64,000 nt of DNA from contig CAJZBQ010000004.1 in the NCBI GenBank assembly GCA_914767885.1, forward strand, positions 783,001 through 847,000. The letters are read 5' to 3'. Both the position numbers and the translations under genes were made by a program. The notes beneath the pieces are model-generated. The model ran no database searches. It had not been told where the DNA came from and saw only the letters and a program-made list of their open reading frames with translations. Shown here piece by piece: positions 1-9,743 of this stretch (positions are counted from its first letter, which is position 1; the number at the start of each line of letters is the position of its first letter). The stretch is from Blepharisma stoltei (Eukaryota; Ciliophora; Heterotrichea; Heterotrichida; Blepharismidae).

Positions 1-259
1 AAAATTAGTTCTGAAAAATATAATAATTTTTTATAAAAAATTAAATAAAAAAATTAATCGATCCAGCTTTGAAAACTGTTTAATAGTATTCTAACTGCAT
101 TTTGTTTATTTAAATTAGGTCAAAGCTAATTTATAAAAATTCGTACTTTCATCAATAAAATTTTCTTTTGAAAAACAAATTTTGTTACAATTTAAAGGGG
201 TTAAAGTACCAAAAAATGCAAATTTTACCGATGTTTTGTTGCAATTTAAAGGGAGGGAG
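1..259. mobile_element. Partial IES/MITE of a third terminal family, truncated at the window edge
   Basis: This AT-rich stretch ends in a GGGAGGGAG block followed by TAA at 260-262, the same arrangement seen at the ends of the other MITEs here. The last 30 bases carry an inverted-terminal motif whose complement begins CTCCCTCCCTTTAAATTG. A related copy of this sub-motif lies near 182-201. The other end would lie left of the window. The reading frame of the Nup93-like gene opens exactly at the element end, which supports excision here. Element identity is inference; the boundary is seen. Confidence 0.5.
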
Positions 260-810
260 TAAGCGAAAACTGGAAAGAAGACTTTGAAAGAGGCTGGCAG
301 CTGAAAGAAGAAAAAGGACAATGTGAAATGGAAAATTATGTTTTAAAGAACTATCAAGATTTGTATGAAAAATATCGCCAAGAAAGGATCTTTGAAAACT
401 TCGTAGATCATGATAGAGCAATTCAAATTTTAGAGCAGTTTTTGACCTTCTATAATGCTGTCATCAACAGACAGTTCCACCATGCCCTTGCAATATTGTC
501 ATCAACTTCTTTATTCCCAATCCGTCCCACCTCCCGACAAAGTGAAATCCAAGGTAGATTCAAAAGACTCCATTTCTCAATCAAAGAAGAAATCCCTAAC
601 CTTATAGTAACTGCTTTACAAGTTCACCAAATCCTTTTAAATTTCGCTCAATCATATGAGTCAAATGAGCTGAAAAACGATATGAAAGAACTTGCTATGT
701 ATTATGGAGAAGCCAACGATTTAGTAAGAGGAATCCCCAGTGCTGAACAAAAATTCAAAGAACTAGGCAGCTACATAAGAGAAGTCAAAAGAAAGCTTGC
801 ATTGATTTAG
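260..810 (+). CDS. Nup93/Nic96-like nucleoporin, C-terminal part (5' part beyond an IES)
   Basis: The frame is open from about 260, upstream of the first ATG at 328, and that upstream part looks coding (Trp/Glu/Lys rich, continuous with the helical body), so the gene begins left of the window and is cut by the element ending at 259. The protein ends at TAG at 808-810. The last 160 residues resemble the helical C-terminus of Nup93/Nic96, a scaffold subunit of the inner ring of the nuclear pore: a pattern of Ala-rich helix, then LFPIRP, then a long helix ending near SYIREVKRK. This is family recognition by eye. An alternative is an unrelated alpha-solenoid protein. Confidence 0.5.
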
Positions 811-882
811 GTTTTAAAGGTAAAATTTAATAAGAATTTCTTAGTAGAGATAAATATTTCATATAAAAGCAGTTTTCCATAA

Positions 883-1557
883 ATGTCAAAGGTTTCTTAT
901 CTTGTTTTAGTCCGCTCTGGGAATACCGTTTACTATGAAGAACAAAAATACGCAGGCTGGGCTGACGTCGCCTTGTCAGAAAACGGAGTAAACGCTGCTC
1001 GAGAAGCTGCTAATTTAATACGTGCAAGTGGGATAAGACTCGATACAGGCTTTACCTCGATGCTTAAGCGAGGAGTTCACACGATGAATATTATTATTGA
1101 CGAGCTTGATATAAATAGTTTAAAAGTCCATAAACACTGGCGCTTGAATACTCGTCATTATGGAAAACTGGAAGGACTTAATAAAGAATCAGGCAGCGAA
1201 ATCGCGTTAAACGATGATGTAAGACCTCCTCTATTGGACTTAATGGACGACAAGCATCCTTCTCATGAGACAAAGTATCAGTTTGTCCCGTTAGAAGCCT
1301 TGCCTGGTGGGGAGAGCATGAATGACTGCAAAGCCAGGATTATTCCTTATTGGCAGGATAAGATTGCTCCAGCTTTACTGAAAGGAAAAAATGTCCTTGT
1401 GGTTAGCCACGGTCATTCAATCAAAGCATTGAGAAATCATTTAGGGGATGTTGAAGGAATTGAGGCTTTAGAAAGCACGATTTCTGCAGGGATCCCAAGA
1501 GTTCTGGAGTTTAATCAACGATTAGAAATAACTGCGCAGTATAACTTATCAAATTAA
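883..1557 (+). CDS. Phosphoglycerate mutase-like protein lacking the catalytic histidine
   Basis: The 224-residue protein aligns along its length with cofactor-dependent phosphoglycerate mutase (histidine phosphatase superfamily): GWADVALSENG near residue 25, LKRG near 61, LNTRHYGKLEGLNK near 89, LPGGES near 138 and VVSHGHS near 175. The N-terminal catalytic motif, normally RHG, reads RSG (codons cgc tct ggg near 913), so the residue that carries the phosphate is Ser. The usual NERHYG reads NTRHYG, so the acid Glu is also lost. The second His (SHGHS) remains. It is probably a pseudoenzyme or has a changed activity. No interruption or UGA codon is visible. Confidence 0.85.
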   Translation: MSKVSYLVLVRSGNTVYYEEQKYAGWADVALSENGVNAAREAANLIRASGIRLDTGFTSMLKRGVHTMNIIIDELDINSLKVHKHWRLNTRHYGKLEGLNKESGSEIALNDDVRPPLLDLMDDKHPSHETKYQFVPLEALPGGESMNDCKARIIPYWQDKIAPALLKGKNVLVVSHGHSIKALRNHLGDVEGIEALESTISAGIPRVLEFNQRLEITAQYNLSN

Positions 1558-1586
1558 GCGCTATTAGGATTTTATTTATATTTTTT

Positions 1587-2819
1587 ATGCTCCATAAGCT
1601 TGCTAAAAGATTTTTTGCGTATTCTGGGAAGCTTTATACCTGGGGATCAGATCCGCATTATTCGAGAAGCACAAACTTACCTAAGACCTCTAAAGATATC
1701 CCAAGCGAATTTCAAGGTTTTTCAGCTGGCGAAATCTCAAAAGTCGCATTCGGAATCAATCATGGAGCCATCATCACTAACGATGGGCTGGTTTACACCT
1801 TTGGAAAAGGAAACTATGGAGCCTTAGGTCATGACTCTGAAGATGCACAAGACAAGCCTACATTAATAGAATCCCTAAAAAACATTGAAATCAAAGTCAA
1901 AGATGTCGCAGTAGGGCAGCATCATACAGTTCTATTAACTACAGAAGGAGATATATGGACAATGGGCTATGGTGGACAACTAGCAGGCGGTATATGGCGA
2001 AAAATGTTTTCACAAGGTGGAGGCGCTTTGGGTCATGGGGATCTTAATGATAAATTTGTCCCTACTCCTATAGAAGCTTTAAAAGAACATGATGACATTA
2101 CACAAATTGCTGCAGGCTCATATCATAGCTTAGCACTAGGAAGCAATGGAATTTTGACTATATGGGGTAAAGGAGAGCATGGTGTTCTAGGCTTAGGAAC
2201 TAACAGGAACCATTTAAGTCCAGTTATCAACCGATTTTTCGACGAAATTAAGAATGAAGAAAAAGTAAAAATTAAGAAAATTGCAGCATGCCATTATTAT
2301 ACAGCTGTATTACTAGATGATGGAAGAGTTTTTACTTGGGGCAGGAATGATGAAGGGCAATTAGCTATTGGTTCAAGCCTTGGACTTGACATGTACGAGT
2401 GCCAGAGGCATCCTACAGAGGTTGAGTCGACTTTAGAAGGGAAAAAAGTTATTGATGTAGAAACTGGGGAAAACATTATTGTGTTTAAGACAGAAGATCA
2501 AGAAGTCTACGTTGCTGGGAGAAAATTGTGGTGGGAGCCTATGAAGCTAAATACACCTCCAGATGCAAAAATCACTAGTATTTTTGCTGGGGACAATTTT
2601 GCTGGATACATCAATGATGAAAGAGATGTTTATTTTGTTGGAAAAATATTTTCAAGCAAGTATGTAGAAGAAATAAAAGATTTAAGGATCTGGAAAGTGA
2701 AAAATGAAGTATTTAAAGGAAAACTGATCGAAAAAATAGGAGGAAGCTACCAAACTGCACATTACTGCTTCTTAAAAGACGAAGACACTAAACCAAATGA
2801 TAAGCCAGCTCAGCAATAA
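1587..2819 (+). CDS. RCC1-repeat (beta-propeller) protein
   Basis: The 410-residue protein has about seven RCC1-type blades, recognisable by GxxxxWG or GxxYxFG turns: KLYTWGSD near 15, LVYTFGKGNYGALGH near 67, DIWTMGYG near 121, LTIWGKGEHGVLGLG near 190, RVFTWGRNDEGQL near 246, EVYVAGRK near 306 and DVYFVGK near 347. RCC1 proteins act as Ran exchange factors, or (RCC1L type) in mitochondrial ribosome assembly. The N-terminus, MLHKLAKRFFAYSG, is basic and amphipathic, which would suit a mitochondrial target; that is inference. The gene starts 30 bp after the preceding stop and ends at TAA. Confidence 0.85.
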   Translation: MLHKLAKRFFAYSGKLYTWGSDPHYSRSTNLPKTSKDIPSEFQGFSAGEISKVAFGINHGAIITNDGLVYTFGKGNYGALGHDSEDAQDKPTLIESLKNIEIKVKDVAVGQHHTVLLTTEGDIWTMGYGGQLAGGIWRKMFSQGGGALGHGDLNDKFVPTPIEALKEHDDITQIAAGSYHSLALGSNGILTIWGKGEHGVLGLGTNRNHLSPVINRFFDEIKNEEKVKIKKIAACHYYTAVLLDDGRVFTWGRNDEGQLAIGSSLGLDMYECQRHPTEVESTLEGKKVIDVETGENIIVFKTEDQEVYVAGRKLWWEPMKLNTPPDAKITSIFAGDNFAGYINDERDVYFVGKIFSSKYVEEIKDLRIWKVKNEVFKGKLIEKIGGSYQTAHYCFLKDEDTKPNDKPAQQ

Positions 2820-2869
2820 AGGAAATTTACATAAGATTACTAGTTATTTTAAGTTTTCTATTAAATTTG

Positions 2870-3517
2870 TTATAGCGGCAATAATGAATCTCCAGAAAAG
2901 CAAGGACAAAGTTTGCATCCATATTTCAAAAGATTCAAAAATCCAGAATAACCCCCAGGAAACATACTAAAAATGTACCAGCCAATTGCAAACATTTGTA
3001 TAATCGCTGAAATACACACCATTATATAGCTTCCAAGTATTGCAGCAGCATAAATCGTCCAAAAAATAGAAAAGAAATAGACAAATGACACTACGAGGTT
3101 TTCCTTGCTTGAGAATAAAGCTTTAATGTAATCCCACACTGTAGGCTTTAAATAGCTCAAAGCGATCTGCATAGTCAGAGAAGCCAAGCTAAAAAGCAAT
3201 GCAAATTTCTGAGGGAAAAGTAAAACCATTGGAAGAAATGTAAAAGATCCAACGAAAAGTCCAATGGAAAGGGCGATAAAAATAAAAAAATATTTTAATC
3301 GAGCAGTTCTTTGTGTGGCGTTGTTGATAATACTCATGCTGTCTGTTCCCTTTTTCTTAATGCTGCTTGCAATGCTTCCTAAAAAACTCTTCTCTTCTTT
3401 GCTTGGCTGAGTTTCAGGCTTTCAGTATTCTTTTATCTTGCCAAGCCAAGATTTTTGCTCTTTGTTTTGATAAAAACTGAGATTTTCTAATACTTGGCCA
3501 AAGTTGCGAGCTGCCAT
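2870..3517 (-). CDS. SFT2-family vesicle transport membrane protein
   Basis: The protein has 215 residues. The N-terminal 60 residues are polar and contain one in-frame TGA (YWKPETQ), read as Trp. Four hydrophobic segments follow in the arrangement of SFT2/GOT1 proteins, with the family marks QRTARLKYFF before the first segment, FPQKFAL between the first two and MFPGGYSGF after the last. SFT2 proteins act in membrane fusion at the Golgi. Start chosen at the ATG at 3515-3517, in frame with the conserved part 180 nt downstream; without TGA as Trp the ORF would be cut to 155 residues. Stop is TAA. Confidence 0.85.
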
Positions 3518-3635
3518 ATTAATATCAGATACCTACTAACTGAATCTTATACAAAAAATTATCTAAATATTCTATTTTCGTATCATTGCTAAATATTTAA
3601 CATAAAAATAGCTTTGAAGATATAAATAAAATTGA

Positions 3636-4856
3636 TTATCTTTTATTCCTTATTTTTTCATATTTTTCAAATAATTTAGTAGCAACTGCAATTTTCAGTC
3701 TCAGCACTTCATAATCATGTGGAGTTGTTTCGTCTTTCAATTTCATTGTAGTTGCTATTATTTCTTTAACTCTATGATCTGATAAAGGATGTGTTGATAG
3801 GAGTTCTGTTCTTAATTCATATTTTTTCAGCTTCGACATCATAGAAGAAGCTCCTTCTAGTCGTAGTCCTAGCTTTGATTCCAAAATAAGCGCATATTTA
3901 TCAGCTTCAAGCTCACATTTCCTGCTCATAGGTAAAATTATAAGTAAATTTTCTGCCATTGAGGTATTGTAGATATCGCCAAAAAGTCAAAGTTGGAAAA
4001 GCATTACAATTACTGATAAAATTCCTCGGGTTGATAGCTGATTTGCCGAGTGTCTTAGATAAACATGAGAACACTCATGAGCTAAAATAAAGCCTAATTC
4101 GTCTATGGAATCGACTATATCTAGTAAACCTTTAAATACAAAAATTGAGCCATCGGGCGTGACAAATGCGTTTACAGATGGATCGTCTATAACCGTTACA
4201 TTTCAGTCGCGCTTTATTGGGATTTCTTGCACAATAGAGTGAGATAAGTATTTAACTAATTGATGCTCTATTGAGCTTTCATATAAAATTCGCTCCTTAT
4301 ATTGAGTATGAAGGTTTTCGCTTGTGATTTGTCCAATATAAATATCAACATTTTCTCCCCACAAAATTAAGCGTCGCTTTCCTGTCAATGGGCTTTTATC
4401 TAACTCCCCCCCCCCTCCGTGAGCGAACAAAACCATTAGAAAAATCGCCATTTTTTGACCAAAAACCCACCCTCCGTGAGTGAACAAAAATTTTTTTAAT
4501 AGAAAAAAATTTTTAATGGAAAAAAAATTTTGATATATAAGTGATAATTAGTATAATGAAATCTAGAGCTAATTCTGTTTAATTTTAAAACAAATTGCGT
4601 TTTAAAATATAAATTTTGCAAATTAAATTAATATTTGCTTCCCAATTTTTGCAAATTAGGATTTTTTTAAATTTCGAAAAAAATATTTTTTTTATAAAAT
4701 TTATATATAAATTTTTTTTTAAAAAAAAAATTAACCCCCCTCCGTGAGCGAACAAAATTTTTTTGTTCGCTCACGGGGGGGGGGGGGGAGTAAAAAATAG
4801 GAAGTAGTTCCTACGCCTGCTGCTCCTAGTCCTAAAAGTACTCTCCTGTATAGCAT
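3636..4856 (-). CDS. M48 metalloprotease (OMA1-like), split by a BogoMITE
   Basis: Joined product 276 residues after removing 4404-4790 plus one TAA copy (831 nt, a multiple of three). Exon 1 (4856 to 4794) encodes a hydrophobic anchor rich in Gly and Ala. Exon 2 carries the zinc motif HECSH, the third ligand region CELEADKYA, and STHPLSDHRVKEI, typical of OMA1/M48C proteases of the inner mitochondrial membrane or bacterial envelope. One TGA is read as Trp just before VTVIDDPSVNAF and another near LFGD. The catalytic residues look intact. The joining codons read YFL-DKSP, with Leu formed across the junction. Confidence 0.85.
4404..4790 (+). mobile_element. BogoMITE-type Pogo MITE (IES) in the M48 gene
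   Basis: A 387-bp element with ends CTCCCC..GGGGAG, flanked by TAA at 4401-4403 and 4791-4793. The motif CCTCCGTGAGCGAACA occurs at the left terminus, again about 65 bp inside, and as a hairpin with its complement at the right end (4735-4780). It lies between codons of the protease gene and has no ORF. It is close to the copies at 31872, 35635 and 17894, so it is a young copy. Confidence 0.92.
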
Positions 4857-5054
4857 TTCAGTAAATTATTTCATGAAATGCCGAGATTTTTATTCGAAGC
4901 ATAAATGATTTAATCTAATATAATAGAAAAATTATAATATAAATAAATTATTCTGTCTTAAAGCAAAATTCTGCAAACTTCTGCATATTATTTAATCTGG
5001 GTAAATTTGAGCAATAGAGTCTAACTTCATTATATGGGCAGTAAAATAATTGAA

Positions 5055-5718
5055 ATGTGGAATAATTTAGGCAAATTCTTGGAGAATGCCATACAAGAAG
5101 GAAAAGAAGCAGCTAATCAACTCAATAATATAGTGATAAAGGAGTGAAATCAATCTTTAATAGCTGGGCAAAATATGATACAAGAAGGAAAAGATGCGAT
5201 TGAGAAAAACACTCAAATGCTTCAAAAAGCAGTTGAAAATGAATGAATGAAATCAGTCTGTTAAAGTCGGACAGCAAATTTTGGATAGCTTGTGCATTGA
5301 AGCAAAAAGGACTCTACAAAATAAATCTTCTGAAGAGGATGAAAAAGACACTGAAAATGTTCCCAAAGAAGATCCTGCACAGAGCAACATTGATTTTGCT
5401 GCACCAATAAGGGCTGCAAATAATAACGAAGCTCTAATAAAAGAATTTGAAAATATCGAGTATGAAGAAGGGATGGAAGCTTTATTGTGCCCGATTTCAA
5501 ATGAATTAATGACTGATCCAGCTATGACTCCATACGGGCATTGCTATCAAAGACAGCATATAGAAATGTGGCTTGATAATCATAACACTTGCCCGTTGAC
5601 AGGTCAAATTTTGCGAAAAGATCAGTTGATTCCTTGTTTTACTGTAAAAGCAGCTGTCGAGCAATACTTGAAAATGCAGGAAAATAAGAGAAAAAAGGAA
5701 TCCAAGGCAAACGAATAA
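5055..5718 (+). CDS. U-box domain protein (E3 ubiquitin ligase), with a 4-nt frame break
   Basis: The C-terminal third is a U-box: LLCPISNELMTDPAMTPYGHCYQ, then CPLTGQILRKDQLIP and a final helix. U-box proteins pass ubiquitin from E2 to substrate; a plausible E2 lies at 59704. The N-terminal half contains two related segments (NQSLIAGQ..IQEGKDAIEKN and NQSVKVGQQ) and two TGA Trp codons. The two halves are out of frame by one: a TGAATGAATGAA run near 5243-5254 looks one unit (4 nt) too long. No 15-16 nt intron fits. It could be an assembly error or a real mutation. Stop is TAA. Confidence 0.75.
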
Positions 5719-5734
5719 GATTATCTAATAGGGA

Positions 5735-5970
5735 TATAGAGGCTGCCTTTGAGTAGCGCTCTAAGCGCCCGAGACTTTCCGACGAAGTCTGGGCGGTGGT
5801 TTGACCAGCTGATGTTGGTCAAACCAGCATCCAATTTGACAAACCTTCTGTATGAGAAGAATTTGTCATTTTGGATGTTGGTTTGACCAACATCAGCTGG
5901 TCAAACCACCGCCCAGACTTCGTCGGGAAGTCTCGGGCGCTTAGAGCGCTACTTAAAGGCAGCCTCTATA
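5735..5970. repeat. Foldback element with TATAGAGGCTGCC ends
   Basis: A near-perfect inverted repeat of about 236 bp: the left arm from 5735 (TATAGAGGCTGCC) is complementary to the right arm ending at 5970, with arms of roughly 100 bp and a short loop near 5850. It is GC-richer than its surroundings. It sits between the U-box stop (5718) and the SAXO start (5991). No ORF. Its TATAG(A/G)G start resembles the foldbacks at 19851 and 45543. Confidence 0.85.
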
Positions 5971-5990
5971 GTTTATGATGATAAATATGA

Positions 5991-8608
5991 ATGCAAATTA
6001 ATGCTAATAATACTAAACTGGATAACTGCTATTTAAACAATTTAGCCTTAGATTTGATAACAGAGAATGATCATGAGGCTGGCTACTGCTTATGCAGTAA
6101 ATGTACATGTGGACAGCATATTTGTCCAAGAGTTATCAAAACAAAAGCATACCCGAAGTCATCATTAAGGTCATATTATCGGCAAGAATATAGGAAGCAC
6201 CCAATAGCAGCAAGGCCAACACATTCAGCTTCGCCTATAAAGCCAAGCCTTTTCAAGCTTGAATCAGAAACAACGGCAAGAAGAGAATTTACCCCTTACA
6301 AAATTGACTACAAGCCGCATCAAAAGATAACGCCAGAAGTCCCTAACTCCCCCCCCCCTCCGTGAGCGAACAAAACCATTAGAAAAATCCCTATTTTTTG
6401 GTCAAAAACCCACCCTCCGTGAGCGAACAAAAAATTTTTTTACATATAATTTTATATATAGTTTATTATATATCTATATTTAATAGAAATAAAGAGGATA
6501 ATATTGAAAAATAATTATTAAGTTTGTTTGATATATTATTCAAAGGTTTAAAAAAAAGAATACCATAAGTGAAAAAGGTTGAATTTAACAATTTTAAATT
6601 TAAGACAAAAAAATGAATAGAAGAAATCGATTAGATAATTAACTTCTTCATATTAACTTGATGGCTGAAAATCTTTGGATGATTAACGCCATAAGAACCC
6701 GTCAACTCAAATGATTTTCTGACAAGTTGAGGGCTTACAGCATCTCACGCCTTTGAAGCAATGTTTATCAGTTGCTGGCGATCAAGAGCTTTGAGGTTTC
6801 CAGTTCTTTTCGATCTTCTTTCAATCTGCTCTGTTTGGAATTTGATTCTGAAATCTGTTGTTTTTGATTTGAAATTTGCAATTACCAGTGCGTCAAGTGG
6901 TTGCAAATACTTTGTGCACCCTCCAGGGATCACAATTTTGGTTGCATCTAAATCTGAAATTGCATTAGAAATCATGATAGTTTTATGACTTCCAGCCTGA
7001 TCATAAATCAGCAGTTGGTTTTCTCGTCTCAATATTGTTCTGAGGTAGTCATTAAGAATCTGGTCAGAAATGTAGCCAGATTTATTTGATTTTATGATGA
7101 CATTTTCTGGAATATTCAGTCTTTCTCTTACAAGGTTCGGGATCTGGCCATTTTTCTCTTGAAAAATGAGCAAAGCAGCAGGCATTTTTTCTCCATCAGC
7201 TCTAATCATAAGCATAACAGTGATAAAATGGTTCATTTTAGCTGATTGAACGCCTAGAATTCGTTGAGTTCCCTTGAAATCATAAGTGAACTTGCTTTTT
7301 ACATCTCAATCAAATCTCGTTTCATCGAAATTGTAAATGTTAGATGGAACGAATTGAGGAAGCAATGACGCTAAATCATCTAGGTATTGCCTGACAAGTT
7401 CTGCCTCTTTTTCGATTGGCTTAATGCTTGAGGCATTGATTTTTCTGAAAGATAAATTATTTCTGGTCCTAAATCCTTGCCACCATTTATCTCCACAGCC
7501 GAATCGCGCCAATCCCATTTCTGCCGCCAAACTTTTTGCTTTCTCCTCAATCGTTGATCTGAGAACCTGAATACCTTGCTCACGGATTGCAGTAAACCAA
7601 TGAACTAGTTCTTTCTCTAGCTCTGGAAATTGAGTGAAGCTTTCTAATTTTAATTTTTTATCAGATTTTACTGATTTCTTCAACTCATCAAGCTTATTCA
7701 CCCATTCGGAAATCGAGCTAAAGGAGTTGACATGAAACTTTGCAGCAACATCTCTCATGCTCATCTCATTTTGGTGTTGAATGTAAAATTCAGCAATTTC
7801 AACTTTCTGCCAAATTTCAATGTACTTTCTTTTCCCTTTGTACATTTTTATTATGATTTATAGAGAATTTGCTTATTATATTAAATAAGAAAATATATAA
7901 AATATTTTAACTGAATGCATATATTTATTACTAATAGGTTTATTGATTATTAAATTATTGAAAAAATTAAGCTGTGTTTTACTTTTAATCAAATGGTATT
8001 CTTTTTTTTTGGGAAATTCCCTTACTCTCCCCCCATAATATTTTTAAAATAATTTTCAACTTATAAAAAAATATTATTTTACAATTAAAAATTTATATAT
8101 AATTTTTTTTAAAAAAAATAAAATTAACCCCCCTCCGTGAGCGAAACAAAAAATTTTTGTTCGCTCACGGAGGGGGGGGGGGAGTAAGTTAAAATTTTTA
8201 AGCAGGTCTCAATATAGCCAAGATTTTTTTGATCCTGGACAGGTTCCTGTCGAAAAAACGAGAGGTGCCCAAGCAAGACTGCATACAGGATATCATAAGT
8301 TTAATGCAGCTAGCACCTATTCAGAAAATTTCTTGAGATATGAATTAAGTCCAGCAAAATCTTATAAGCCAAGTGAAACAAAAAATATTTTATTATCAGC
8401 TTCAGCTGATGAAAAAGTTATAACGACAAGCAGACTTAATTATATTAGACATACTTATATTCCGACTGGAGAATTTAAGCCTAAAGATAATACAGTGACC
8501 TTACTGCCATTTCCTACTCAATACAAAACCACTAGCTCTTTGGCATTTACTGAGACTAATGATATACCTCGAATAATTCGTAGAGCTAGAAAAGCAGGTG
8601 ATCTATAA
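5991..8608 (+). CDS. SAXO/FAM154-like axonemal microtubule protein, split by a Pogo transposon
   Basis: Joined product 258 residues after removing 6347-8184 plus one TAA (777 nt, a multiple of three). The N-terminal region has CLCSKCTCGQHICP, the cysteine motif of SAXO (stabiliser of axonemal microtubules) proteins. Short repeats of the Mn type follow: RREFTPYKIDY, SQYSQDFFDPG, TYSENFLRYEL, TTSRLNYIRHTYIP and TTSSLAFTE. Such proteins bind inside or along ciliary doublet microtubules, fitting a ciliate. The joined codons read VP-KLKF. The start ATG follows the foldback by 20 bp. Stop is TAA. Confidence 0.8.
6347..8184 (-). mobile_element. Complete Pogo-family DNA transposon with BogoMITE termini
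   Basis: The element is 1838 bp, flanked by TAA at 6344-6346 and 8185-8187. The left 90 bp (terminal motif, inner CCTCCGTGAGCGAACA repeat) and the right 90 bp (AT tract, then the CCTCCGTGAGCG hairpin) match the MITEs in this window. The centre holds a single transposase gene on the minus strand and lacks the MITE core. This is the arrangement expected of the autonomous parent from which the MITE arose by internal deletion. It sits inside the SAXO-like gene and must be removed for that gene to work. Confidence 0.93.
6631..7845 (-). CDS. Pogo-family transposase, apparently intact
   Basis: The 404-residue protein reads through two TGA Trp codons and ends at TAA (6631-6633). Residues 1-60 form a helix-turn-helix (IWQKVEIAEFY..SMRDVAAKFHV), followed by a CENP-B/Tc5-like DNA-binding region with GCGDKWWQGFRTRNNLSFRK near 140. 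The DDE_1 catalytic core has Asp in YNFDETRFD (about residue 174), in IYDQAGSHKT (about 282) and in YLQPLDALV (about 318), so the DDD triad is present with 36 residues between the last two. The C-terminus keeps the WDAVSPQLVRKSFELTG motif usual in Pogo/Tigger. Host-type TGA use shows it was not recently acquired from a standard-code genome. Confidence 0.93.
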
Positions 8609-8621
8609 TTAATTTTTAACT

Positions 8622-9564
8622 TTATTTACGATGAAATTTTTCTAGTCCCAAAACCTTCAATTGGTTCTTATAAACGTTTTCGACTTGAACACACATAAGA
8701 TAAGCATCTGAATCGGGCTGGTTATAAGTGCGGCAGTTCTCAAAAACCAGGTCAAAATCAGCTATTAAGTCTTCTCCGGATTCATATACATTGTTATTTA
8801 CTTCCTCTGTGGATAAAACCATTGGAAAATCCTCAAAAACCCTATCTGTAAAAACAAAAATATTTTTTATTATAAAAAAATATATCGTATTTAATTGGCA
8901 GCTAGTATAATGATATCTCGAGCTAAATCAGTTATTTTTAAAACAGCTTGCATTTTAAAGCATAAATTTTACAAATTTTCGCTTTTATTTTGGGATTGGG
9001 ATCCAGAAAAAAATGACTATATAGTTTATATATAAATGTTTTAAAAAAATCAAACCTTCGTAGAACAAAATTTTTTTCTAACATAGGGAAAGTGAGTTTT
9101 TTCTTGATAGTCCCGAAATCCATAGGATGCTCAATCACATCATAATAATCAGGAATTTTCAACTTCACACAATCAACTGGCTCATAAAATATCCATGCAT
9201 GTTTATGCCTCCAAAGAGCATTTAAAAGCCTTTTTCCTGGTTTTTCCCAGGGTTTAAGGCCATCCAGCGCGCTTTGGTCATAAGTGTCTAATTCTGATGA
9301 GGCTTCCGGATCTCTTCAATATCTAGATATATCAGGATATTCTTCCTCAAATGACTCCAACTCAGACACAGTTGCTGGCCTCTTATCTCCATTTTCGTCA
9401 ACGATCATGAGCTGGCATTTCACTTTCTTTTCAGATTTTCTTTTCTTTTCTCTGTGCTTTATTTCTAATTCTTGCAGAGAGGTGGCATATGACTTATAGC
9501 TCTTAAAAGAGTTTGCGGGCTCTTTTTTGTGTGATTTTCTGGCTGGCTTAGGAAACGAGCTCAT
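8622..9564 (-). CDS. Small bromodomain protein, split by a decayed BogoMITE
   Basis: Joined product 215 residues if 8801-9092 plus one flank trinucleotide is removed (648 nt, a multiple of three). Residues 1-100 are basic and Lys-rich. The rest is one bromodomain: [12 protein letters not shown], then [21 protein letters not shown], then [17 protein letters not shown] with the conserved acetyl-lysine-binding Asn. The join gives [12 protein letters not shown], the expected loop between helices. One TGA Trp follows PDISRY. It probably reads acetylated histones. There is no second domain, so it is shorter than BET proteins. Confidence 0.82.
8801..9092 (+). mobile_element. Decayed BogoMITE (IES) in the bromodomain gene
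   Basis: The left end, after TTA at 8798-8800, is CTTCCTCTGTGGATAAAACCATTGG, a worn form of the MITE terminus. The core (AGTATAATGATATCTCGAGCTAA) and the right end (AACCTTCGTAGAACAAAATTTTT) are recognisable. The right flank is TGA at 9093-9095 rather than TTA. Joining on a TNA trinucleotide restores the frame. Confidence 0.8.
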
Positions 9565-9743
9565 AATTTAGGAGAAAGTTATAAAGAATGTGAAAAGTAA
9601 CAATTTGAAAGATTTAATAAGAGATTTAAATAATTTTTTAATTGTATTTATTTATATATTAATTCATGTATAAAATTGCCTGATAAATTTATGTTAAATT
9701 TTTATTTTCAAAGCAAAGATAGTTTAAATTGGCATTATTTTCA

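Noticed and set aside
48-420. Minus-strand frames at the left edge
   Set aside because: Phe/Leu-rich translations of AT-rich DNA overlapping the element end and the Nup93-like gene; no conserved motif.
4738-4790. CRISPR-like spaced repeats or a rho-independent terminator from the GC-rich hairpin
   Set aside because: The hairpin is the terminal structure of a MITE repeated across the window; the genome is eukaryotic.
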